NCBI GenBank assembly: GCA_963573305.1
Contig: OY754334.1
Location: 32,915,614 to 32,979,613, forward strand
Source: Pyrrhosoma nymphula
Lineage: Eukaryota; Arthropoda; Insecta; Odonata; Coenagrionidae
Direction of reading: 5' to 3'
Length of the DNA: 64,000 nucleotides
This document shows positions 8,691-18,595 of this stretch, in pieces. The translations under genes were made by a program, and so were the position numbers. Position 1 is the first letter of the stretch; each line of letters begins with the position of its first letter. The notes below the pieces were generated by a model. It was not told where the DNA came from, made no database searches, and saw only the letters and a program-made list of their open reading frames with translations.

Positions 8691-10200
8691 CGAGTGGCAA
8701 ATAGGGAAGTTGGAGGGCAGCGGTGATGAGCTGCAGTGTTTGTTGCTGATGTTCCATTTGTTTTTGTTGCTGTTTCAGTTGAGCGTGCATGGCTGTGCTG
8801 ATGCTGGACAGCGACGCGAGGATGCTGTCTAGGGAGACGTCTTCGGTAGTCCTGAGAAGGGACTGAAAGCTAGTCCCGGAAGTGATGCCAAGGCCGTGTA
8901 AGTGCCTCATGGGGATGCTGAAGGATTCCGCGGGTTCCCTCGGTGTGGGCTTGAGATCCGGAAGGCCCGGATATGGCTCAGGTTGAGTATCCGGGGAGAT
9001 ATACACGCGGCGCAGTGGAGCGTTACGCTGCGGCTGTTGACCGCGGTGAGCGTTGCTATGGCCCCAGCCGTTTTGGACGGCCAAAGTTGGCACAACGGCG
9101 GTGGTTGGTCAGGTGGTGGCTGAAAGTTGAGAAGTCGGCGGGGGTGTTGCCGCGTTGCTCTTCTTCCCCTGTCTTCGGCCGAGGGTGTTCTTATTGCGCC
9201 GTTCCAGTTTCTTCGTCTCGTTTGCCCGTATGGTGCAGGCCTTGTCGAACGCCGCGTGCCGCAGTTCGGACACTTCTTAGATGTTTCAGGGTGGCAGTCC
9301 TTCGCCTCATAATCTCCGGAACACTGGAGACACCTGGGGAGAGCAGAACAGAAAAAACTGCTTCCCAAAAGCGTGCGCTGCGGTGCCAAATCTGGGGGGT
9401 CTTGTGGCAGTGCAAGCGCACGTTGGTACTCTCTTTGCCAATGACTCGTGGGATCAGAGCGCCAAAGGGCCATTTAGGTGAAGGCGTTACTACAGCCACG
9501 AAGACATCGATCGGTGTGCCATTATTATGCACCTGACGGCAATAGCGAGCCATGATTCCCATGCAGATGCGTCTCCGAGGATCGTGTTGGGAGAGTGCCG
9601 AGCTGACAATCCTCGGATGGTGAAAGCGGTGGTTCTCACGTCGCCAACCGCCCAGAAGGAAACCTGGGCCCTTACGGTTTCCTGCTTGGCGCGCAGAACG
9701 TTGCAGTCTTCCAAGGTGCGACACTGCGCCTAGGCGGAGGCTTCACCGTAGGAAATGCTGAATTCCAGGTTCTATACGGTGGTCCTAATGAGGACCATGA
9801 ACGCTGCTACGTCATACACTAGTAGTACCGGTAGCGGGGTGACTCGGTCTTGCCTGGGGGCGTTGGCTGGGACTCCATGGCTGAAGGAGCAGATGCGGAG
9901 GCGTTCGCGGGTTCTCCCGCATCAGGCGGGGCAATGGCGGTGAATTACTCAGACCTCGGAACAAACGCCACGAAATCATCTGCCGACGTACGTGCAAGCT
10001 TCTGGGCTGATTCCACGGCCGTCGTCAGTGTTGGATGGTGCAGACAGTGCGGGTGGGTGATGCTGTCGTTCCTCAAGAAAGCTGGTAGACACCAGGGCGA
10101 TCACCCCGTACATGGTGCCGGTAATACTCCCGCCGGTCTTAGTTACCGCGAAAACTGCTGTATTGTGGAACGGCTTCCCTCAACGAAAGTGGTGAAGTAA
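8690..10200 (-). pseudogene. Gag-like ORF1 of the same LINE, zinc-knuckle protein
   Basis: From right to left, frames switch through an alanine/proline-rich N-terminus (near 9850-9990), a gag core (VRAQVSFWAVGDVRTTAFTI, RGLSARHSPNTILGD, PIDVFVAVV), and a zinc-knuckle region near 9270-9320. That region has CLQCSGDYEAKDC followed by KKCPNCG. In the first knuckle the expected His is Tyr, because the codon has changed. A basic tail and a glutamine-rich coiled segment (8740-8800, HAQLKQQQKQMEHQQQTLQL) precede the endonuclease in the same frame. ORF1 proteins of this kind bind element RNA. At least three frameshifts disrupt it. Confidence 0.8.
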
Positions 10201-10870
10201 CTATGGTCCGAAAAAGTACGTTACCTCCTTTACCGATGCGAGCCGAGCGATTTGTGGGTTGAATTGCGTCAACGTTTGTGAATTCGACGGTAAGTGCTCG
10301 AAGCAAAAAGCGTTAAGGGGCAAGGATGCCGAAAGTTTGTCACAACATGGATGACAGGTAGTGGATAGTCATCCCATGTTGTGAAGAGCCATGAAGCGCT
10401 TGTCATGGCGGCAGTTTTTGTGACCCTCCACACCTTTCCCGTTTCGCAGGATTCGGAAAGTTCCTTAGCCCTCAAAAATGTCCACTGAGCTACACCATGA
10501 GCTTGCGAGAGTCATATTCTCCAAGCATCGAGCTTCGTTGGCATTGCCGTTAATGGCCGGAGACTCAGGGATGGCTTGGTAGATTTTGCAGCCTCGTCTT
10601 ACTCCTGTCGGATGGGTGGATTTCTCCTTCTGCATGCTCGTTGTGATTCCGTCTGTGCGACGCACATCTGTAGTGAGGGCTATGTACTTGTTTTACAAAG
10701 TGTCCTACGTACATCTGCCTCATTTCAAAAGGCAGATAGTGGTACATATTTGGTCCATTTTCCCACTTCCTTCGCATCGTTGTTCGTTTCAGCTGGAGCT
10801 GCGCACTGGATCACGAGCATGGCGTGTGAGAGATGGTTGAAGAGACCGATATTAGACTTCGTCGCATTTA
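10201..10870 (-). other. GC-rich region, possible 5' UTR of the Jockey/I-like LINE
   Basis: The elevated GC of the LINE continues without a break to about 10870 and then drops abruptly. Minus-strand frames here show no domain that I recognise. It may be the LINE 5' UTR, a further part of ORF1, or an unrelated element. Confidence 0.35.
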
Positions 10871-12290
10871 AATGTCTGGTGGTGGAAAAGAATAATTCCA
10901 TCAGATTTTACTAATGCCGTTCTCCGCGACGCACAGTGGGCTGAAATCGAAAAAAAAGCTGGCGAAAATTCAAAAAGTGTATTTTTCAAGCCAGGAAGCA
11001 GAAACTTTGCATAAATATTCTCAAAGTACCTGTACATGCGATGACGCGTAGCATTTTCCTTAGTACTCTTCAGTTAACAATTTGCATGAGGTCAACGTTG
11101 CACAAATGTCGCAAAAATGGTCTACATTAGTCATTCTGATCACGAAATCATCAAAATCAAGCCCTTGCTAAGCCTTTATGGGTAAAGAATTCGAATAAAA
11201 AATGATGCAGTTAGAGGAAACAGTTTTTCATCTTTGTTTTAATATGGTCTATTTATTTTTTGCCATTATTTACCATAGATATTAAATAAAATGGTGGACC
11301 CTCATTTTTGTCATTTTTAAAATATATGTACAGAAATAGTTATTTGCATCGCCGAGCATCGCAAAGCAACAAAATATGGCGAAACTCTACAAAACTTCCA
11401 CAGTACGAGTCCGATGAGTTATGCTGCGACCGTTTGCGACGCCGAGATTCATATCAGTTTTTCGATCGCTCGGTCGAGTCTGGTCCAACGCCCCTGCAAC
11501 GGGGAGTAAGGTGGCGCGGCAAGTGTGTGGAACGGATTGTAGCAGCATCCACTCCGCTATGGAGATTTTCGAGATACAAACAATGAAAAGAGCCTCCATG
11601 TATTATATTTAGGAGAAATAGCGGAAAAAATACGCATTTTGTCACATGGGGTCAGTGGCGGATAAATATGGGGGCGCGCGCGACCCCCCTTGCGGGGCCG
11701 CCCGCGCCGTCCCCGACAGTCAGCCCGCATGCTACTCGTTCGTGTCTTTCTTCAGTGGACACTGAGTCGAGTTATCGAGTAGTTGTACTTTCTTATGTAG
11801 CACGCGCGCGCGTCCGCGTCATCGTATTTTATACGTTTCTGTCAGGCACATATATAGCTAACCTACGAGAAAAGTCGCGGCCATTCTAGTGATCTTGATA
11901 CGTTATTGTCTGGCATTTGTTCGAGAAAAGTCGCGAATATTCTACTGTTTGTATTTTTTCACACTCCTTAAAAGTCTGGAAGCGAACATTCTGGCACCGA
12001 ATGCTCTCGAAACAACCGAGCTACATATATAAGGGAAGCAGAGTCGCTGCCAGGGAGTCAGTTTGAAAGCTAAAATCGTCGCGATAGCTTGCGTTTTTTC
12101 TGTATCAGCCACTGCATGGGGTAAAGGTATAGGAGGTACTGAAAGACTGCTTTCTTCGGGTGCACCGCGGGCGTTTCTCTTTTTAGCAACTTGACATAGC
12201 CTACTGACGAATACGTAAACTTTTAACGGAGATAGCATGAATACCACATAAGATTATTGGCTCGTCGAGGCCACCAACCCACAGCTGGTG
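10871..12290. other. Unassigned sequence with one solo hAT-like end
   Basis: There are overlapping short open frames around 11308-11645 on both strands, with no recognisable motif. At 11653 the sequence cagtggcggataaatatggg followed by a gcgcgcgcg tract resembles another hAT terminus, but I find no partner end. A second alternating CG tract lies at about 11801-11812. Confidence 0.35.
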
Positions 12291-12294
12291 TCGC

Positions 12295-12395
12295 ACGGCA
12301 GCAAATTTGCCGCTACTGCAGCCCGAGAGCGGCAGTAAACAATTGGCTGACGTAATTGGTCACTGCGCAGTACTGCCGCTATTCAACTTATCAAG
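12295..12395 (+). repeat. CRE/CCAAT-type short repeat, copy 1
   Basis: It contains the imperfect hairpin module tgccgctactgcagcccg...agcggcagta followed by caattggctgacgtaattgg and tcactgcgcagtactgcc. The same two modules occur at 35566-35715 with their relative orientation changed. Confidence 0.6.
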
Positions 12396-12834
12396 CGCTA
12401 CTCATGAATGCTGGGTATTTCCCCAACGGATTTACTTGTCGCGGAGAATAGTGCTTTGTTCCTTTTTTTTAATAGTTGCATGGTTGTCTAATACTTGTTT
12501 TCGAGTGTGACTGATATATGATGTGTGTTCTACATACATATAGCATATTTTTATCTGCAAGTATCTACTTTCTTCTGACATTACTTGTGAAGCCTGAACT
12601 CGAATGCTAGCGATTCGTGGGAGAAGCAATGCGGCTCCATTCAAATGGGAAATTAAAGCACCAAGTAAGTTATTGTTAATATTTTTTGCATCGCATCATC
12701 TCAATAGAAGGCATCTAGTTTAGTATTTAAAGTATGGTAGCGATGGAGGCCTATCCATGGACTTACTCTCACGCTAGGGTTAGAATATTTGAAAATATCT
12801 TATTAGAAGAGGTTAAAATACGACTCGGAGGATA

Positions 12835-13115
12835 TCATTTTGGCCCCACGCTATATCTAGTGTGGATGGATGCGGCAAAGTAAGGGAGATACTCTACCGA
12901 ACTGACAGGCACAAAAATTCCATCTTTCCACGCACCATTAGTTAAATAACAAAAATAGCGTGACAAAAGAGTCATCTTTAAGGTACAATTCAACTGTTTC
13001 CTCTCCTCCCCTTTTTCCCTATTCCCTCCCCTTTCATGGCTGGTGTCCAAACATCCCCTGCCACTCGTTTCTGCGGCGGCTCACAGGGTAGTATATGTTT
13101 GTAGATTTAGAAAAT
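12835..13115 (+). mobile_element. L2/CR1-like LINE 3' end, old copy
   Basis: The plus-strand frame around 12880-12945 gives REILYRTDRHKNSIFPRTIS, which aligns to the last coding residues of the element at 5051-5743. About 100 bp later comes a diverged version of the same terminus (catcccctgccactcgt, cggcggctcacagggtagta, tgtttgtagattta). It is a very short 5'-truncated, heavily mutated copy. Confidence 0.78.
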
Positions 13116-13815
13116 GCAGTTGCCGTGCGAATAATAGATCACCATAATAGTGTAATCCTGGTAGCATTCTTTAGGGGTGTTTAACGATTCTTTCAAATAT
13201 AAATTGAATTGACGCTTGAACTTCGTCTGTGTCGGTGCTACTGACTATGCACTAAATTCATTAATGACTGCAGCCATGGGTAATGATGGTACTGCAGTGG
13301 TTATTTAAAAGTACTTGAAACCAGGTATAGTGCCCATTTAAAAATTATCTCATGCTAGTTTATTCCCTTTGCATCCTACCACGCGAGCCGTAACAGAGGG
13401 TTGTGGCACGGGGTGTTAGGACACCAACCATGGAAGGGAAAGAAATAGGAGAAGTAGAGGACAAAGGTGAATTGTATGTTAACGAAGTGTCATGCTGTTT
13501 TTTTTTTAAATCACCAATAGTGCATGGAAATACTACATTAACCTGCACTTCAGTGCTATGAATTAAAAATACATTCTTGATTGGTATTACGCAGATTTTG
13601 GTATTGCTAGACATTGAAAATATTGATGCTGGAAGTCAAATGTCGATTTTGGTATAAAAAATTAGTAATATTGGGCCATGATTTGCATTTACATTAAATG
13701 AAGAGCAATCGAACTCTGTGTAATTTTCATATTGTGTGCTACCATAAGAGAAGTTGTCATCTATGTTGCCTCCCAATTATCTATCATGGTCAGTGTTGAT
13801 AACCAATTCCGTTAC
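13116..13815. other. Unassigned AT-rich sequence
   Basis: I see no motif in this stretch. The minus-strand open frame at 13360-13614 resembles nothing that I know. Confidence 0.4.
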
Positions 13816-13978
13816 TTGTGATGCAGGGGCGGATTAAGGGGGATTTCAAGGGGGCACCCTCCCCCCATACCTAATTATTGATCAAATATGAAAAATGGTA
13901 ATCATATGGTATTCCAGACCCCTGGAAAGTAGCAATCCCCCCACAAAATAACGACCTTAATCCACCCCTGTTGTGAAG
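13816..13978 (+). mobile_element. hAT MITE, 147 bp, with 8-bp target duplication
   Basis: Bases 13824-13970 have 16-bp terminal inverted repeats (caggggcggattaagg and the complement of caggggtggattaagg, one mismatch). Flanks ttgtgatg (13816-13823) and ttgtgaag (13971-13978) match at 7 of 8 positions. Eight-base duplications are diagnostic of hAT. Its ends and subterminal sequence match the larger element at 340-2942, so it is probably a non-autonomous derivative of that family. Confidence 0.9.
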
Positions 13979-14899
13979 AGGGCTGACCCTTCTAATTTTT
14001 CCTAGTGCTTCTTTCTTCCTAGACTTCATTTTGGATGAGACTTGAGAATTTGGCGGTAGCATTAAATTAGTCAGCTTATGTCATTATATATAAGATATGT
14101 TCATATCTTCATCGGTCAAAACTATTAACATTTACCTTGCTGCGGCGTTAAGTGCTGGACAGCCCCTGCGTGCTAAGTGTTTTTCAGTATTTTACATAAT
14201 TTTATAGAGAACATACAGTAAAAATCACTGATGCTAGAAAAGAAAGTAATAAATTTTTAAAAAGGTGGCACTTATAGCTTTGTTTTTTCATGTTTTTGGC
14301 TAACTGTTGTAAAATTCTGCGGTATCTGTAATTATATGTTTTAAACAAAAAGGAAGCATAGAACTTAGAGCGATGTAACATTACTGATGCCGATTTTCTC
14401 AAACTCTCATGCAAAGTAATATTATGGCATCAGCAAGCTAAGTGTTTATCATATCATGACTTTTTTTTCTCAAGACTTTTTCTCTTCAACCAACTGATCT
14501 GTTCGTTATTTAAACAACCACTCAAATACTTGGTCTTGGTGGTTACAAATTTTTGTCATTACTGGGGTGAAAGTCTGCCCTGTGGAAAAGTTCAAGTGAA
14601 AACATTGTAATCCATCTGGACTTCAACTTGTATCAACTTGTACATACCTTTCTGTTGGAAAATCAGACTTGCATTTGCTGCACAAATTGGTTACAGCTGC
14701 AAACAACTATTTTGGTGGCATTCATTTAAACTGTTTTAAACTTGATAAAAGGTTTCAGGCTTTCCCGGTGAATAGAGTGCATGAAGGCTTCTCAGGTTTC
14801 CATCCGGGTAATTGGGTCCATGACAGACGTTTCAGCATCGTACTCTGCTACTGTCATCAGGGTGATGAGTGATGATGACTGGGCATTGACTGCAATATA

Positions 14900-15285
14900 T
14901 AGTTATCCCAGGGGCAAGGGCCTAGTCATGTTGAAACACCGGTTCCCATCAGATCACTGAAGTTAAGCATTGTTGGGCACAGGTGGGGGTTGGAGGGGTG
15001 ACCCTCCTCCATACCTCGACCGGGGTGGATGGAGAGATGACACTCCTCCAGACCTATACCGGGAGGCCGGAGGGAAGACCCAGACTGGGAAGGTTGGAGG
15101 GAGGTGACCCTCTTCCATACCTATACCAGGAAGGTTGGGGGTGGCTCCTCCTCCATACCTCTACCGTGGTGCTCTTGCAAGTGGCAGGCAGGTTAAATGT
15201 GAGATGGCACAATGGACCAAGAGGTCTGAGTGCCAGGAGGGCTCCAAAAGGCCCTCGCCCACCCATACAATCTAGTTATCCCGGG
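14900..15285 (+). mobile_element. 5S rRNA-derived SINE with internally amplified 3' half
   Basis: The body at 14913-15272 begins with 5S-like sequence (ggcaagggcctagtcatg, aacaccggttcccatcagat, cactgaagttaagcattg). From the C-box region on, a unit of about 35-40 bp (ggttggaggggtgaccctcc, tccatacctctacc) is repeated about four times before the 3' part gtggtgctcttgca and a tail. Flanking direct repeats tagttatcccagg (14900-14912) and tagttatcccggg (15273-15285) match at 12 of 13 positions. It sits inside the minus-strand Penelope-like relic. Confidence 0.87.
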
Positions 15286-15346
15286 AAGACCGGTGTTGCT
15301 TGATTTTTCCGTGTTTTCTCCCGATTGGCTCGATTTTTCTTGTGGT

Positions 15347-15556
15347 TATTCCATCGATCTTAGAATCAGTTTCCAGGTTTTGCTGTGGTGGAAACCGCTG
15401 TCCCAGTTGAGTTTCCTCTTCTCAAGTCTGATCTCAATGACTTCTTTCACTATTCGGTCCCAATAGCTGGTGGCTCTGCAAATTATTTCAGTTTCCTTCT
15501 GGTTGACTCTATGGCAGTTGACAAGGCAGTGCTCCGCTACCGCTGACTTCTGTTTT
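15347..15556 (-). pseudogene. Penelope-like GIY-YIG C-terminus
   Basis: The minus strand gives an uninterrupted stretch of about 68 codons beginning QKSAVAEHCLVNCHRV and continuing YWDRIVKEVIEIRL, LNWDSGFHHSKTWK, up to a stop. The KSAVAEH signature, the R..KE..EI helix and the N.D.G.....W ending are the conserved C-terminal part of the GIY-YIG domain in Penelope-like elements. The N-terminal GIY and YIG motifs and the entire RT are missing. Confidence 0.82.
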
Positions 15557-15639
15557 TAACTTAACTGTATAGCAATTTGAATTGCGGAGTCAGCGAGGAA
15601 GCTGCAATCAAAATCCTTACAACAATCACGCTATGTGGT

Positions 15640-16930
15640 CAACGTTAACATAAGGCATCCATATAACATCCACGTCTCTGCAGTTAATGTTGCAAGGATA
15701 TCTGTGAAATATCCAAAGGACCTGCCTCACAACAGCATCCAAAAGTAGACATCCAAGTTAATATTATTACATCCATTTGATGTCTTCTCAACATCTTAGA
15801 AGTAGTTTATGGTATCATGTCTGCCTCTTATTAGGGTTTTGGAAATCCCCTGATCACCCAATGTCCTTGAGTGTTTATTTCAGAGACAATGGACACTTGT
15901 TTTATTACATTTGTTGAGAAGCGAGTTTGTAATTTTCCAGACATCCAAATATTAATTAGTTGACGTACAACACCGAGACACAGTAGGTTCATGTAATCCA
16001 CAGGAATTGAGTACATAAAAGTTCAAAGTTTGGAAATTCAGACACAGATACTCCTTGGTAATACTCATGGTCTCTTTACTTTAAGAAATCCTCATGGGTT
16101 CTAAACAGCCCACAAACCTGGAAAGCATACCGTTTCTCAAATATTTACCCTCTATTTTGCATATGGTGAATTAGTAGTACCCTGTGTGACCCTTTACACA
16201 CAAAGCAAAAGGCTTCTCAGGCATATATCACAGCAGATACCCAATAATGATACTTGTAGGCTGCCATGTTTAGCAACTTCTAAACCATTATGTACAACAT
16301 CATGCACCTCCATTACAAATTCTTCAAGATAATTGCTAGTAATGCTAGAACAGACAAGTTTCTCATAGGTACCCATTGTATATTTCTTCATGAAGGACGA
16401 GAAGCGCATGACATTTATCTCGTTTAATCTGTGATCTCGATTCATAACATGGACAAATTTGAATGTAGGTGCCAATTTCAACGTAAGCCCCGAACATAAG
16501 TTTGATAAGGAAGTTTAAAACATTTTTCGGTGCAAATAGCATAAACATATGTTTTTAAGTCAAAGGTTGAGGTAGGTATGGGATATATAGATTGCTTGCA
16601 ATGTGGCATATACAGGCTACATCTTTATGATAATTTAATATAGGTATAATATAAAAATAACTTTATTTTAAAATAAAAATAACTATTATTTTATTTAAAT
16701 TATAATTTATTCATTCCATACACTTTGCTATGGAATGTCTATATAATGTCCTTTAACATGGCATCTTCGGTATTACCACTTGGATATCTATGTAACATGA
16801 CTTTTACAAGACAATTTGGATGTTTCAAATAGGATATCTATGTAACATTGTCACAATATCCCTTGTTTACTATCAACATGCTTTGGATATGTCAACCATT
16901 TTTAGATATCTGATGAATATTATCTTCTAG
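15640..16930 (-). mobile_element. CACTA-like DNA transposon relic with GATATC-rich subterminal repeats
   Basis: A transposase pseudogene (15835-16550, minus) is flanked on both sides by sequence rich in short variants of ggatatctatgtaac and acatccaa: left 15650-15800, right 16730-16920. In the right block, ggatatctatgtaacat occurs twice about 50 bp apart. Blocks of short subterminal repeats in opposite orientation on the two sides are typical of CACTA elements, which bind transposase there. I could not fix the outer CACTA termini, so the limits are approximate. Confidence 0.55.
15835..16550 (-). pseudogene. CACTA-type transposase fragment
   Basis: The clearest part is MYSIPVDYMNLLCLGVVRQL followed by INIWMSGKLQTRFS and RGFPKP. 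This matches the PLDYMHLVCLGVMRKLL..W motif of a large animal transposase family. Upstream, in shifting frames, EKPFALCVKGHTGYY and KIEGKYLRNGM correspond to the CVKGHTGYYSC..C..EGEY zinc-binding segment that precedes it in that family. Several stops and frameshifts are present, and the Cys residues of the zinc segment are partly lost. I recall this family as EnSpm/CACTA-like, but that assignment needs a profile search. The rest of the protein is absent. Confidence 0.68.
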
Positions 16931-17410
16931 TTTTAAATTATTCTATTTAGCCCTTGTTTGTAACTGTAATTTCCCAGCTCATTTGTGGAGGAAGATGCAC
17001 CATCTTAAAAGAGCTGTCATCACACTCAAGTTTACTTGCCCTTAACACCTGTGCATAATTTCTTATCTTACTATGATAATAGACTTTTGCAATTGGTAAG
17101 AAAAGTGGAAAGTTATTGCAGTGGGGTCTAATTCTATTCACTGTCTCAGTAGTCAACTAAAGAACTCCTCTACCCTACATTTTCTCTATTTAATTATTTA
17201 ATATCTTTTGATAATACCAACTAGGGCACAAGATATAATACATGAGTTTTTTAGGGAAAGAAATCTCACAAGTATTGCTTTTACTTACAATTAGTTTCTT
17301 TTTCATTGGGAAATGAACTCAAACTATCGTCCCTTTTATATATTTTAATGTAGAATACCAATTTTTCAGAAATATTTTCAACAAAGGGAAAGTACTACCT
17401 ATTATAGGGG
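16931..17410. other. Unassigned AT-rich sequence
   Basis: I see no recognisable coding or repeat structure here. Confidence 0.4.
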
Positions 17411-17691
17411 ACTGCGACCAGGGCTGGATTTAGACTTCACAAGGCCTTAAGCTATTTGAGATATAGTGCTTTGAACAAAGTGCTTTGTTCTTCAAAAAGA
17501 CACGCTAAAAAATTGGGTGAAGAGTATGGGACGTCCCAGACGTGTGGCATTGGGACAAATAATGCTGCAGTATATTTAAGTATACATGACAATTGCTCAC
17601 TGGGACAATTTTTTTTGGGAGCCCCCAAGAAATTGGGGGCCCTAAGCTATAGCTTGTGTAGCTTTTACGTAAATCCTGCGCTGACTGCGAC
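17411..17691. mobile_element. hAT-type MITE, 265 bp, perfect 8-bp target duplication
   Basis: Element 17419-17683 begins cagggctggatttagac and ends with the complement of cagcgcaggatttacg. The flanking octamer actgcgac is identical at 17411-17418 and 17684-17691. Subterminal ggccttaagct on the left matches the complement of agctatagcttagggccc-type sequence on the right in part. No transposase is encoded. Confidence 0.92.
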
Positions 17692-18595
17692 AGCTGAGAG
17701 GAGAGGTATCAAATCGCAAGTCGAATCGAAGTCGCAATCGAATATTAGAGGAAACCACTATACTTAATAGTATTGTAAAGTGGAGGATTTGCTCCGTAAA
17801 AGGAAAAGGCAAATTTAACGTGGCACCCATGGTTAGGAGCAAAAGGGGATGTCAACATTACAAAACAAAGTGACATATTCAAGCAACCAGATTTGATTCT
17901 ATGTGCATAAATGAGTGAGTGGGACCAAGCTAATATCAAAACTCACAATCAGCAACTAAGAAACTAAATAAATGCTCCAACTTTATGGGATTTATGCTCC
18001 AACTAAATAAATGCTCCAACTTAATGGGCTCCAACTTTATGGGATATGCCCTTACTTATCAAGGAATCGGGGGAGGCTCTTTGAAACATTATAGTAACTG
18101 ACACATGCCTGGTCCCAGAGACCCCTTACTCTTTTGGGGATAGGGGAAGGAGATTTACTAGAGGCATTGGTAAGACAAAACTGGGGTGGATGAAGCCTCA
18201 GCTGTGACTCATCTCCATTGGATGCTGGTGTTGGTGTCTTCTTCTACCCAAATCCAAATGCCAGAAATAGCAAATTACTGAAAAACACTTAACACTCGTA
18301 GGTGAGAGATGATCGTATTTTTACTAGCTTTTCCATACTATTAATTTTTTGGTACAATGAATTTTACTATTAAATCTTAAGGTTTTTCTTTTGCTCATAT
18401 GAACTCCTGGGGAGGTGGGGAGAGAGGAGAATTCCCCAATGGGTCTACTGCTGGTTATGGAAATACAAGTGACAAGTTGTACCTTTTGGGAACCAGCATT
18501 CTCTGCAGAAAACAATGTGAATGAAAAACTTCAGGGAACGTTTCTTTCACTGCTAAAAAGTCTATTAATTTCAATAGGTTAATTGCACTCATCAT
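17692..18595. other. Unassigned sequence with a short direct repeat
   Basis: At 17965-18055 the phrase ctaaataaatgctccaactt and the shorter gctccaactttatggg recur in tandem-like order. No coding sequence is recognisable. Confidence 0.4.

Larger units (their letters stand above)
6430..10200 (-). mobile_element. Jockey/I-superfamily LINE, degenerate, missing its RT core
   Basis: A GC-rich block on the minus strand carries, in order from right to left, a proline-rich gag N-terminus, gag zinc knuckles, an APE-type endonuclease, an EN-RT linker and an RT motif D/E plus thumb region. The RT fingers and palm, including YADD, are deleted near 7740. Frameshifts and stops are frequent. The 3' UTR side (left) was hit by a 5S-derived SINE. 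The right boundary is uncertain: GC-rich sequence continues to about 10870 and could be 5' UTR. The left boundary is placed where composition falls to AT-rich. Confidence 0.85.
14750..15560 (-). mobile_element. Second Penelope-like element family, 3' end, interrupted by a 5S-SINE
   Basis: The minus strand reads a C-terminal coding end (15347-15556). After the inserted SINE it continues with a typical Penelope-type 3' tail at about 14899-14750: tatatattgcagtcaatgcc, ccctgatgacagtagcagag, and gctgaaacgtctgtc. The tail layout (TATATA, CCTGATGA, GAAACG) parallels the 3.4-4.6 kb element, but the sequence is different, so this is a distinct family. Confidence 0.8.

Noticed and set aside
8427..9536. 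Long plus-strand open frames in the GC-rich block (for example 187 codons at 8973-9536)
   Set aside because: The minus strand carries recognisable gag and endonuclease domains here. The plus frames are antisense shadows kept open by GC content.
11653..11690. Complete hAT element starting cagtggcggataaatat
   Set aside because: No matching right end or octamer duplication was found within several kilobases, so it is only a solo end.
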